The notes beneath the pieces were generated by a model that saw nothing but the letters and a program-made list of their open reading frames with translations, was not told where the DNA came from and ran no database searches. From assembly GCA_963787135.1 (NCBI GenBank), contig CAWBBW010000020.1, forward strand, positions 8,453 to 72,452: 64,000 nt of DNA. Reading direction: 5' to 3'. The DNA comes from Roseiarcus sp963787135. Its GTDB lineage: Bacteria > Pseudomonadota > Alphaproteobacteria > Rhizobiales > Beijerinckiaceae. Of this stretch, positions 35,348-43,811 are shown piece by piece (position 1 is the first letter of the stretch; each line of letters begins with the position of its first letter). The translations under genes were made by a program, and so were the position numbers.

Positions 35348-35959
35348 ATGTCAGGTCAAGCACAAATGGCTTCCTCGACGACGCGTCCGATCGGCCGCAA
35401 CTGGTCATTGCCGAATGTTCTGACCTATGCGCGCGTCGCGGCGGTTCCCCTCGTCGCCGGCCTCCTCTTCTGGCCGGCCGAGCCGTGGGCGCGCTGGACG
35501 GCGCTGGCGATTTTCGTTGCCGCCGGCATCACCGATTTCTTCGACGGCTATCTCGCGCGCGCCTGGTCGCAGCAATCCTCGTTGGGCCGGATGCTGGACC
35601 CGATCGCCGACAAGCTGCTTGTCTCCGCCGTTATCCTGATGCTGGCGGCCAATCAGACCATTGCCGGGGTGACGCTGTGGGCCGGCATCATTATTCTGTG
35701 CCGCGAGATTCTCGTCTCAGGACTGCGGGAATATCTGGCCGAGCTTCGGGTGCCAATGCCCGTGACGGCGGTCGCCAAATGGAAGACCACGGCTCAGATG
35801 GTCGCCTTGGGCTTCCTGATCGCCGGACCGGCCGGAGAGGCGGTCGCGCCGGGCTCGACCATGGTCGGGATCGTTCTCATGTGGATCGCAGCGATCCTGA
35901 CGCTTTACACCGGCTGGGACTATATGAAGGCAAGCTATGACCATGTCGGCAACGATTGA
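35348..35959 (+). CDS. pgsA: CDP-diacylglycerol--glycerol-3-phosphate 3-phosphatidyltransferase
   Basis: PgsA makes phosphatidylglycerol phosphate, the committed step to phosphatidylglycerol and cardiolipin. The 203-aa inner-membrane enzyme has the CDP-alcohol motif DFFDGYLARAW then SSLGRMLDPIADK, the N-terminal NVLTYARV and four or more helices. I start at ATG 35348 (MSGQAQMASST). The start lies 110 bases from the IS boundary, so its upstream sequence was partly displaced. moaD follows six bases after the stop. Confidence 0.95.
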   Translation: MSGQAQMASSTTRPIGRNWSLPNVLTYARVAAVPLVAGLLFWPAEPWARWTALAIFVAAGITDFFDGYLARAWSQQSSLGRMLDPIADKLLVSAVILMLAANQTIAGVTLWAGIIILCREILVSGLREYLAELRVPMPVTAVAKWKTTAQMVALGFLIAGPAGEAVAPGSTMVGIVLMWIAAILTLYTGWDYMKASYDHVGND

Positions 35960-35965
35960 GGCGCG

Positions 35966-36217
35966 ATGAAAGCGGTGTACTTCGCCTGGGTGCGTGAGCG
36001 CGTAGGCAAAACCGAGGAGGAGTTGGAGCCGCCTTCGACGGTCGCGACCGTAGGCGACCTGATCGCCTGGCTGTCCGCCAGGGGCGAGGGCTACGCCTAT
36101 GCATTTGAAAAGCCTTCGACGATCCGCGCAGCCCTCGACAAGGTCCATGCACGTCATGAGGCGGCGCTCGCGGGCGCGACGGAAATCGCGTTTTTCCCCC
36201 CCATGACCGGCGGCTAG
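35966..36217 (+). CDS. moaD: Molybdopterin synthase sulfur-carrier subunit
   Basis: This 83-aa ubiquitin-like protein carries, as a C-terminal thiocarboxylate, the sulfur used to make molybdopterin. It ends in FFPPMTGG, with the essential Gly-Gly. It pairs with MoaE five bases downstream, and both follow pgsA in a compact operon, an arrangement common in Hyphomicrobiales. The product is needed by molybdoenzymes such as MsrP encoded at 41421. Confidence 0.95.
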   Translation: MKAVYFAWVRERVGKTEEELEPPSTVATVGDLIAWLSARGEGYAYAFEKPSTIRAALDKVHARHEAALAGATEIAFFPPMTGG

Positions 36218-36222
36218 CTCCA

Positions 36223-36684
36223 ATGGCGACGATCCGCGTTCAGCGCGAGGATTTCGACGCGGGAGCGGAGGCGGCCGGGCTCGCGGGCGGCCGGAAGGAC
36301 GTCGGCGCTGTGGTGACTTTTGTCGGCTATTGCCGCGACGAGGGCGGGCGGCTGGGGGCGCTGGAGCTTGAGCACTATCCAGGCATGGCCGAGGTGGAGA
36401 TGGCGCGCGTGGCGCGCGAGGCCGAGACGCGATGGCCGCTCATCGGCGTGACGGCGATCCATCGCTTCGGGCGGATCGCGCCGGGCGAACAGATCGTTTG
36501 CGTCGCGGTCGCCGCCGCCCATCGCGGTGAAGCATTCGCCGCGGCGGAGATGCTGATGGACTACTTGAAAACACGCGCGCCCTTCTGGAAACGGGCCGTT
36601 CTCGCCGACGGCGCCGTCGAAGGATGGGTCGAGGCCAAGGGCGGCGACGATTCCGCTGTGGCGCGCTGGGGCGCCGCGGGCTGA
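36223..36684 (+). CDS. moaE: Molybdopterin synthase catalytic subunit
   Basis: The 153-aa catalytic partner of MoaD converts precursor Z (cPMP) to molybdopterin. Family features are VGAVVTFVGYCRDEGG near the N-terminus, LELEHYPGMAE, IHRFGRIAPGEQIVCVAV, AHRGEAFAAAEMLMDYLKT and the lysine-rich active site KTRAPFWKRAV. It is full length, and the start ATG at 36223 lies five bases after moaD. Confidence 0.95.
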   Translation: MATIRVQREDFDAGAEAAGLAGGRKDVGAVVTFVGYCRDEGGRLGALELEHYPGMAEVEMARVAREAETRWPLIGVTAIHRFGRIAPGEQIVCVAVAAAHRGEAFAAAEMLMDYLKTRAPFWKRAVLADGAVEGWVEAKGGDDSAVARWGAAG

Positions 36685-36691
36685 CGGCGCT

Positions 36692-36949
36692 TCAGGTCGC
36701 GCCGACCACCTTGTGGTAGACCCAAAGGACGACGACGGCGCCGATCACCGCGATGATGATGCTGCCAATGTTGACCCCGGTCACCCCGCCGATCCCGACC
36801 AGTCCCGCGAGGATGCCGCCGACGATCGCGCCCACGACGCCGAGCGCAATGTCCATGAACATGCCGGAGCCCGTCTTGTTCACGATCTTGCTCGCGATCC
36901 AACCCGCGATCAGCCCCAGGATGATCCAGCTGAGTATCCCCATATCCAA
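36692..36949 (-). CDS. GlsB/YeaQ/YmgE-family stress-response membrane protein
   Basis: The 85-aa protein has three hydrophobic helices and the glycine-rich repeats of the transglycosylase-associated family (IILGLIAGWIASKIV, GVVGAIVGGILAGLVG, GSIIIAVIGAVVVLWVY). It is an inner-membrane protein of unknown mechanism, often induced by stress or starvation. It is convergent with moaE, eight bases apart, and has its own promoter region up to 37140. Confidence 0.92.
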   Translation of the reverse strand: MDMGILSWIILGLIAGWIASKIVNKTGSGMFMDIALGVVGAIVGGILAGLVGIGGVTGVNIGSIIIAVIGAVVVLWVYHKVVGAT

Positions 36950-37152
36950 GCCTCCGTGCGCGATTAGCCGCCTTTCGCCTCGCTCGGAAGTGGCGCAAAG
37001 CGGACGAGGTCGGTTCTGGGCGATAGATGCGGGATGGACGCGGAAAACGCAAGCCGGTATTCTAGGTCGTCCAATTTTCGTCGACTTGCGCCAAGATGTT
37101 AGCGCCAGAGTGCGCTGATCGGCTCAGTTGATATTACCAGGAGGAGGAAATC

Positions 37153-37605
37153 ATGGGTGCATTTGACGACGCGCTGCAAAAGGCGGTCCCGGGCGGCAAT
37201 CTGGCGACGCCGATCGCGGTCGCGGTCGGCGCGCTGCTGCTCGGCAAGTTTTTCAGCGGAAGCTCAGCTCCGGCTGCGCCCGCGCAGGCCGCGCCTCCGC
37301 CGCCGGTGCCGACGAACGCGCCGGCGGGCAGCGTGCTCGGCGGCCTCGGCGACCTGATCGGGAAACTGACCGCCGGCGGCGCGGGGCCGCAGGTCAATTC
37401 CTGGGTCGGGCAGGGCGCGAACCAGCCGATTCAGCCTGGAACGCTCGGCTCGGTGCTCGGCCAGAACACGCTCAACGAACTCTCCCAGCGCACCGGCATG
37501 AGCCAGCAAGAACTCTTGAATCAGCTCGCGACCGTACTGCCGCAGCTAATCAATCATCTGACCCCGAACGGGCGCATGCCGACGCTGGCGGACCTCGACA
37601 AATAG
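37153..37605 (+). CDS. YidB-family (DUF937) protein
   Basis: The 150-aa protein starts MGAFDDALQKAVPGG and has the DUF937 C-terminal motif (NTLNELSQRTGMSQQELLNQ, then LATVLPQLINHLTPNGRMP). A proline/alanine-rich linker lies near residues 38-58. Molecular function is unknown; related proteins are cytosolic and sometimes linked to antibiotic tolerance. A strong ribosome site, aggaggag, precedes the ATG. A GC-rich terminator follows. Confidence 0.88.
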   Translation: MGAFDDALQKAVPGGNLATPIAVAVGALLLGKFFSGSSAPAAPAQAAPPPPVPTNAPAGSVLGGLGDLIGKLTAGGAGPQVNSWVGQGANQPIQPGTLGSVLGQNTLNELSQRTGMSQQELLNQLATVLPQLINHLTPNGRMPTLADLDK

Positions 37606-37626
37606 GGCTCCGGCCTTCGCAACAAC

Positions 37627-37653
37627 GCTGAGCGCGGTTCCCCCGCGCTCAGC
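37627..37653. terminator. Bidirectional hairpin terminator between the yidB-like gene and metZ
   Basis: Perfect 11-bp arms gctgagcgcgg (37627-37637) and ccgcgctcagc (37643-37653) enclose a ttccc loop, exactly between two converging genes. There is no long T run, so termination may be weak or factor-assisted. Confidence 0.75.
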
Positions 37654-37656
37654 CCC

Positions 37657-38887
37657 TCATTCGGCGGCGTGGCGCCGCGGCGCCGCAGCCTTGTCGAGCG
37701 CCTGCGCTAGGTCCTCGATCAGATCCTCGACGTCCTCGAGCCCGACCGACAGTCTCAGCAACCCCGGACCGATGCCAAGCGCCTCGCGCTGTTCCGGCTT
37801 CAGGCGTTGGTGGGTCGTCGTTTCCGGATGGGTGATAAGGCTCTTGGCGTCGCCGAGATTGTTGGAGATGCCGATGATCGAGAGCGCGTTGGCGGCGCGG
37901 AAGGCCGCGGCCTTCCCGCCCGCGACCTCGAACGAGAGCATCGTGCCGCCGCCGCTCATCTGCCGGCGCGCAAGCTCCGCTTGCGGATGATCGGAGCGGC
38001 CCGGATAGAGCGTGCGGATGACATCCGGGCGCTCGGCGAGGAAGTCGGCGATGCGCTCGGCCGATCGACCCTGCGCCTCGACCCTGACGGGGAGCGTCTC
38101 CAGCGACTTCAAAAGCGTCCAGGCGTTGAATGGCGACAGGCAAGGGCCTGTCTGCCTGAGGTAGTTGTGGATGTTGTCGGCGATGAATTTTTCGCTCGCC
38201 AGAATGATTCCGCCGAGCACACGACCCTGGCCGTCGATGTGCTTGGTCGCCGAATAGACGACGCAGTCGGCGCCGAGCTTCATCGGATGCTGAAGAAGGG
38301 GCGTGGCGAAGACATTGTCGACGACCAACGTCGCGCCGTGGTCATGCATGATGTCGGCGACCGCTGCGATGTCGATGATCTCGAGCGTCGGATTGGTCGG
38401 CGACTCGAGGAACGCGGTTTTGGTGTTGGGGCGCATCGCTGCTCGCCAGGCGTCGAGGTCGGTTCCCTCGACCAGCGTCGACTCGACGCCAAAGCGCGGT
38501 AGGAGCTCCTCGACCACATAGAGGCACGATCCGAACAGGGCTCTTGCAGCCACCACATGATCGCCGGCCTTCAGCTGACCCATGAGCGAAGCGGTGACCG
38601 CCGCCATGCCGCTCGCCGTAGCGCGCGCCGCTTCCGCGCCCTCCAATAGAGCCATGCGCCGTTCGAACATCGAGACGGTCGGATTGGCGAAGCGGGAATA
38701 GATGAAGCCGGGATCGTCGCCCTTTGAAGCGCGCCTCCGCCATCTCCATCGTGTCGTAGAGATAGCCCTGCGTTAGGAACAGCGCCTCCGACGTCTCCTC
38801 GAACCGCGAGCGCAGCGTCCCGCCATGAATCAGTTGCGTGGCGGGACGCAGGCTCCTGGCATCGCGGGATTTGCGGGGGCTCGTCAT
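37657..38887 (-). pseudogene. metZ: O-succinylhomoserine sulfhydrylase with one frameshift
   Basis: MetZ uses PLP to join sulfide to O-succinylhomoserine, giving homocysteine for methionine synthesis. From ATG 38887 the frame reads RPATQLIHGGTLRSRFEE and GYLYDTMEMAEARFKG. An extra G in aaaggg near 38723 shifts it, and the next frame continues with the remaining 340 residues (MFERRMALLEGAEAARATAS, PLP lysine in YSATKHIDGQGRV, SLGLEDVEDLIEDL-like end). Removing one base restores DDPGFIYSRFANPT. A homopolymer base-calling error is the likeliest cause. A SAM-II riboswitch lies upstream. Confidence 0.92.
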
Positions 38888-38946
38888 ACCTGTCCTCTCC
38901 GGCGCTGCGCGCTCTGGGGCTGGAGGACGAGGCCGAGTTGTGTAAA

Positions 38947-39010
38947 GCCCCGATCTTTTAGCCCGATGTTTAACGTGGCGGCAAGCCGACCGGCTCAAAT
39001 GACCACGGGA
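38947..39010 (-). ncRNA. SAM-II riboswitch upstream of metZ
   Basis: On the minus strand the conserved blocks of the SAM-II (metA motif) aptamer occur in order: TCATTTGAGCCGG, a short loop with GGCTTGC, CCACGTTAAAC, then GGGCTAAAAGATC. These form the H-type pseudoknot that binds S-adenosylmethionine and hides the translation start region. The aptamer ends about 60 bases before the metZ ATG. SAM-II occurs upstream of metA, metZ and metC in alphaproteobacteria, so this is feedback control of methionine synthesis. Confidence 0.92.
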
Positions 39011-39233
39011 AGGCTCTTCCATATCGCCGATGCCGGGCCGCCGTCAACAAGCGCGCTCAGCCGCTCCTTGGCGTTTTCGGGGGGAAGGGATAACAAGCCT
39101 GACATTTTCGAGCGGCTTCCGATGGCGAACCAGCCGCAATTAGCTCCCTGACTTTGCCTCTCGATCGCGAGTGGTCGGACAGAGGATATTCGGCTCGCCT
39201 TTCGGCCTTTTTGGCCGGCGCAAGATCAAGCTG

Positions 39234-40307
39234 ATGGCGCGCCGCAAGCTGATCGTCCCGACCAAAGCACTCGAAGAGTCGAGCAGTTACAGCCGGCGAG
39301 CCTCGACTTGCGACTTCGAAGGAGGCCTATCGGGTTCGCGCAAGCTTTCTCCCCGGGCGGTCGCGGACTGTGAAGGAGCATCTGTCGACAGCTCAATCCG
39401 GAGCCGATCTCGCTCGCCGGCGACGGGGCGGTGCTGGAGAAGGGCATCGTGTACATCGCGCGGATTGCCGAGCATCTCGCGCTGACTTCCGAGCATTTCC
39501 GGGGCCGCCAACCCAAAAAGTTCGACCGGGACGGCTCGACATTTTCACCCGCCTCATCGTCAACCGCGCCGAAGCGTTCGACGAAGTGCCGCTCGGCTAC
39601 CGCGGGGAGCTTTGGCTCGAAATCTCGCCGCGCAGTTTCAGCGTGCGCGTTCGCGAGGGCTCGAAGCTCAACCAGATCCGGTTTCGCAACCGAAATTCGC
39701 AGCAGATGGAACGGCTGAAGTTCGCCCTGAGCGATGACGAGCTCAGGCGATCCCACGCGATTGCGCCTCTCGTCGATCGTGACCTCGAGGTTCGCGACGG
39801 GACTCGTCCTTCGCGTTGCGCTAAGCGGATCGGCAAAAGACGCGTCGGCTATCGCGCAATCAAGAACGGCAACATGATCGATGTCGACCGGCCCGGGCGG
39901 GTATGCCGCCGAGCGATTTCTGGGAGCCGATCAGGGCTCGCGCCGACGGTCGACTGATCCTCGACCCCGACGAGTTCTACATCCTCGCATCGCGGGAGAA
40001 ATGCAGATCCCCGCCGACCTCGCCGCCGAAATGGCGCCGATCGATCCGGCGATCGGCGAGTTCCGCGTCCACTACGCAGGGTTTTTCGACCCGGTTTCGG
40101 GCAGGGCGCAAACGGGCGACCTGCCGCGCGCGCCGTGCTCGAGGTGCGCAGCGCGCGATGTGCCGTTCCTGCTCGAGGACGGTCAGCCGGTCGGGCGGCT
40201 GGTCTTTGAACGGCTTGCCGGGCGCGGCGGACGAACTCTACGGGGCGGGCGCGACGTCCAACTATCAGCACCAGGGGCTCAAACTGTCGAAGCATTTCCG
40301 CAGCTAG
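39234..40307 (+). pseudogene. dcd: Eroded dCTP deaminase gene (long, alphaproteobacterial form)
   Basis: Pieces of one protein appear in order but in changing frames: IVPTKALEE (39255), EQLQPASLDLRL (39281), AYRVRASFLPGRSRTV (39325), LNPEPISLAGDGAVLEKGIV (39392), NPKSSTG (39510), GRLDIFTRLIVNRAEAFDEV through NQIRFR (39529 on), VGYRAIK and MIDVDRPG, DFWEPIRARADGRLILDPDE (39909), QIPADLAAEMAPIDPAIGEF (40003), and YGAGATSNYQHQGLKLSKHF ending at 40307. At least seven frame changes exclude a working enzyme. It stands divergent to metZ, the native order in related genomes, so this appears to be the original locus. Confidence 0.88.
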
Positions 40308-40502
40308 GGCGTGCCGATACGCCCCTCGCGCCCGGGATCTAGCGGTCCCGCTGACGAATTGTCATATTTCGCTTGGCGGCGGACCCGCTTTTCCTATATG
40401 AGGCTCGGGTGGCGCGGCGCCGAGAGGCCCCGCGCCGCGAATTTTTCTGGCAGGGCGGCGCCGCCGACCGGCGCAAGACACGATCGAAACGGAACCGAGG
40501 GA

Positions 40503-40700
40503 ATGGCCAACCCCTTCGAATTCATCCAGCAGGTGCGAGCAGAGGCCGCCAAGGTCGTCTGGCCGACCCGGCGCGAGACGCTCGTCACGACGGGGCTGGT
40601 GTTGCTTCTGGTCGTGTTCGCGAGCCTGTTCTTCACTACTGTCGATGCCGTGCTGCGGGAAGTGGTCGCCCTTGTGCTCGGCTTCGGCCGCACCGGCTAG
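40503..40700 (+). CDS. secE: Preprotein translocase subunit SecE
   Basis: The 65-aa single-spanning subunit of the SecYEG channel has the conserved amphipathic segment QVRAEAAKVVWPTRRETLVT followed by the membrane helix LVLLLVVFASLFFTTVDAVL. The start is ATG 40503, with accgaggga upstream. nusG follows 72 bases later, the standard secE-nusG order. No tRNA-Trp was found upstream. Confidence 0.96.
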   Translation: MANPFEFIQQVRAEAAKVVWPTRRETLVTTGLVLLLVVFASLFFTTVDAVLREVVALVLGFGRTG

Positions 40701-40724
40701 CGCCGATATTTCTTAAAGAGACGA

Positions 40725-40742
40725 GCGCGCCCTCGGGCGCGC
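40725..40742 (+). promoter_or_regulatory. Strong hairpin between secE and nusG
   Basis: Arms gcgcgccc (40725-40732) and gggcgcgc (40735-40742) form a compact stem 30 bases before the nusG start. It may act as an attenuator or RNA-stability element. There is no T run after it. Confidence 0.45.
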
Positions 40743-40772
40743 CGCCGCCGATAGAGTTTGGAACGCTTCACA

Positions 40773-41303
40773 ATGAGCATGCGCTGGTACATCGTCCACG
40801 CCTATTCCAATTTCGAGAAGAAGGTCGCCGATTCCATTCGCGAACAGGCGGCGCAGCGTGGACTTGAAGACAAGTTTCTGGAAATCCTCGTGCCGACCGA
40901 GCAGGTGGTCGAGGTCCGCCGCGGGCGCAAGATCAATTCCGAGCGGAAGTTTTTTCCCGGCTACGTGCTGGTCAAATGCGACCTCACCGACGAGGTCTAC
41001 CACCTCATCAAGAACACGCCGAAAGTGACCGGCTTTCTCGGCGCCGACAAGAAGCCGATGCCGATCCCCGACCACGAGGCCGATCGGATCAAGGGACAGG
41101 TCGCCGACGGGGTCGAGCGGCCAAAGGCCGCGATCCGGTTCGAGATCGGCGAAAACGTGCGGGTGGCCGACGGACCCTTTGCTTCGTTCAACGGCGTCGT
41201 CGAGGAAGTCGACGAGTCCCGATCGCGCGTCAAGGTCGCGGTGTCGATCTTCGGCCGCGCCACCCCGGTCGACCTCGAATTCGGCCAGGTCGAAAAGGTT
41301 TAA
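40773..41303 (+). CDS. nusG: Transcription termination/antitermination protein NusG
   Basis: NusG binds RNA polymerase and couples it to Rho and the ribosome. The 176-aa protein begins MSMRWYIVHAYSNFEKKVA, has the NGN domain with KFFPGYVLVKCDL and TPKVTGFLGAD, and a C-terminal KOW domain (GENVRVADGPFASFNGVVEE). I start at ATG 40773. In most relatives rplK follows; here msrP follows instead, so synteny is broken after nusG. Confidence 0.97.
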   Translation: MSMRWYIVHAYSNFEKKVADSIREQAAQRGLEDKFLEILVPTEQVVEVRRGRKINSERKFFPGYVLVKCDLTDEVYHLIKNTPKVTGFLGADKKPMPIPDHEADRIKGQVADGVERPKAAIRFEIGENVRVADGPFASFNGVVEEVDESRSRVKVAVSIFGRATPVDLEFGQVEKV

Positions 41304-41420
41304 TCCGAACGTTCTCCCGCCAAGGCGCGTAACATTCGCCACCCTGGCGCCGAAAGGACAGCGCTGATGGGGAACCTGTGTCTCCATCGTCGCCGTATCG
41401 GGATCGCGAGGAGTTGGACC

Positions 41421-42369
41421 GTGCACGTCATCCGTCGAAAAGCGTGGGAAATTCCGGCAAGCCTGACCACCCCGGAGGCGGCTTTCGTCGACCGCCGCGC
41501 GTTTCTCGCCGGCCTCGGCGCAGCGGGCGCATATGTCTGCCTGGCCTGGCCGGGCGAGGGCCGACGACGCGGATCCATCCGCCGGGCTTTATCCCGCCCA
41601 GCGCAATCCGGCCTACACGCTCGACCGCGACGTGACGCCCGAGAAATACAATCTCAACTACAATAATTTCTACGAGTACAGCACCAACAAGCGCCTCGAC
41701 GCGAGCGCGCTGAAGACGCGACCCTGGACGGTCAAGCTCGACGGCCTCGTCGAGAAGGAGCAGACCGTCGACATCGACGCGCTGATCAAGACGATGGGGC
41801 TCGAGGAGCGGCTCTATCGCCACCGCTGCGTCGAGGCCTGGTCGATGGCCATCCCCTGGACGGGCTTCCCGCTCAAGAAGCTGATCGAGTTCGCCAAGCC
41901 CCTGTCGTCGGCTTCGTACGTCCGTTTCGAGACGTTCCTCGACAAGAAGATGGCGCCTGGTCAGCGCTCCTTCCTGCCTTGGCCCTATGTCGAGGGGCTG
42001 ACAATGGCCGAGGCGATCAACGATCTTGCCTTCATCGCGACCGGCGCCTACGGCAAGCCGCTGGCCAAGGTCCAGGGCGCGCCGATCCGTCTGGCGACGC
42101 CATGGAAATACGGCTTCAAGTCCGCCAAATCGATCGTGAAGATCTCGTTCGTCGACAAGCGGCCGGAGACGTTCTGGGAGGCGCTCGGGCCGGACGAATA
42201 CGGCTTCTGGGCCAACGTCAATCCCGCAGTGCCGCATCCGCGCTGGAGCCAGGCGCAGGAAACCTTCCTCAACGACGGGCAGATGCGCCCGACGCTCATC
42301 TTCAACGGCTACGCCGAGCAGGTCGCTTCGCTCTACAAGGGCCTCGACAAAGAACCGCTCTACATGTGA
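41421..42369 (+). pseudogene. msrP: Protein-methionine-sulfoxide reductase catalytic subunit, frameshifted in the signal region
   Basis: MsrP is a periplasmic molybdopterin enzyme that repairs oxidised methionine in envelope proteins. The GTG at 41421 opens a Tat signal (VDRRAFLAGLGAAGAYV). Near 41550, in tggcctggccgggcgaggg, the frame moves by one base and the next frame continues GRARADDADPSAGLYPAQRN into the mature enzyme, with the cofactor cysteine in YRHRCVEAWSMAIPW and GFWANVNPAVPHPRWSQ near the end. One base fixes the gene. No msrQ haem partner follows. MoaD/MoaE for its cofactor are encoded at 35966-36684. Confidence 0.9.
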
Positions 42370-42424
42370 GGGCGCACCTCGGGGTCGCTTCGGCGCGTCA
42401 CGGCGGCGGCTTTCGGTCAAGCCT

Positions 42425-43792
42425 TCAGTCGCGCTCGAACCCGTAGACTTCCGGCAGAATGAAAATCGCCGCGAGCAATCCGATCAGCGGAAAGATGGCG
42501 ACGAACAGTGTCGCGCCGGCCTGGCCGATTGCGGTGAACAGGGTCGGAAACAGGAAGATGGCGAGGAACGACGGCAGCTTGACGAACACATAGGAGAACC
42601 CGCTCGCGGTGCCGCGGTATTCGGGCTTTGCGACCATCGAGGGAATGGTCATGCAGTTCGATGCGTCCCAATAATGGCCCCAGAGCATGGTGGCCGCAGC
42701 GAAGGGCAGCACCGCCTTGTTGCCGGTGTAGAGCGCCGCCGCTGCGATCAGCAGGGACACGAAAACGATGCCGAAGCCGGCGATGCTGATGCCGCGATGT
42801 CCGATCTTCGGCGTCAGCAGCGGCCCGACCCATCCCGAGATCGCGGCGATCACGTAGAGCGCCATAGTCACCAGCGTGGTGCCGAGAATGGAAGAGACGC
42901 CCACCATCACGAACAGCACCGGAAGATAAAAGGCGAAGGTTGAGAATTCGCTGCCCTGGGCGAAGCAGGCGATCCAGCCGTAAAGGGTCGCGCGCCAGCG
43001 GATCGGATCCTGACGGATATCTGCGAGGAACGCGGTCGGGCGGGGCTTCACCACCTTGACGTCCTGGTCGGGCAGCATGTCGAGGCGGTCGTCGTACATC
43101 CGGGTCGAGACCTCCTTCGCCTCGCGGAAACGGCCTTGGCGAACGAGCCACATGGCAGTCTCCGGCAGATCGTGACGAAGGATCAGGATGATGAGCGCAG
43201 GCACGGCGCCGAGCCCGAGCGTCACGCGCCATATCCATTCGTGATCGAGGTTGAGAATGAGGAAGATCGCGATCACGCCCAGGGTCAGCACCTGCCCGAT
43301 GGCGAACATGAATTGCCAGCGGTTGCCCATGACCTCGCGCTTGCCCTTGGGCATCGATTCCATGATGTAGGTGTAGCCGGTCGCGATGTCGCTGCCGAGC
43401 GGCACGCCGAGGAGCAGGCGAATGACCGCGAGAGCTGCGACGCTGGTCACGAAGGCCTGCGCCAGCGCGAGCACGATGAAGAGAACCATGGTCGCCAAAA
43501 ACATCAGCCGGCGGCCGAGCTTGTCCGACAGCCAGCCGCCGAGAAGCGCGCCAATGACCGCTCCGCCCTGGGTTCCCGCGGCGGCGAGCCCGAGCAGCAG
43601 CGGACTCGGATGATATTGGTCGCGGATGAAGATGAGGACGAAGGCGATCCCGTAGAGGTCCCAGGCCTCGACCAGGATGGAGGCCATCATCAGCCAGCCG
43701 ATGCGATTACCCTGCGGGCTGTGGTTGGTGACGAGATGTCGAACTGCGGAATTGATGACGCTTCGCTGCGACAGTTCCATCTGCATGGCCAC
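42425..43792 (-). CDS. Major facilitator superfamily transporter (sugar/acid porter type)
   Basis: The 455-aa inner-membrane transporter has twelve predicted helices. MFS signatures include GGWLSDKLGRRLMF after helix 2, RLLLGVPLGSDIATG in helix 4 and YRGTASGFSYVFVKLPSF in the C-terminal half. The PETAMWLVRQGRF segment in the central loop is typical of the sugar/aromatic-acid porter branch. Substrate unknown. The LysR gene lies 19 bases upstream in the same direction and may control it. Confidence 0.92.
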   Translation of the reverse strand: MAMQMELSQRSVINSAVRHLVTNHSPQGNRIGWLMMASILVEAWDLYGIAFVLIFIRDQYHPSPLLLGLAAAGTQGGAVIGALLGGWLSDKLGRRLMFLATMVLFIVLALAQAFVTSVAALAVIRLLLGVPLGSDIATGYTYIMESMPKGKREVMGNRWQFMFAIGQVLTLGVIAIFLILNLDHEWIWRVTLGLGAVPALIILILRHDLPETAMWLVRQGRFREAKEVSTRMYDDRLDMLPDQDVKVVKPRPTAFLADIRQDPIRWRATLYGWIACFAQGSEFSTFAFYLPVLFVMVGVSSILGTTLVTMALYVIAAISGWVGPLLTPKIGHRGISIAGFGIVFVSLLIAAAALYTGNKAVLPFAAATMLWGHYWDASNCMTIPSMVAKPEYRGTASGFSYVFVKLPSFLAIFLFPTLFTAIGQAGATLFVAIFPLIGLLAAIFILPEVYGFERD

Positions 43793-43811
43793 GGGCTCGC
43801 TCCCTCCTGCT

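Noticed and set aside
40311..40502. tRNA-Trp expected upstream of secE
   Set aside because: No cloverleaf, TTCGA-type T loop or CCA end could be found in this stretch; none was seen elsewhere in the window either.
41428..42420. 330-codon minus-strand frame opposite msrP
   Set aside because: Shadow of msrP; no family motifs.
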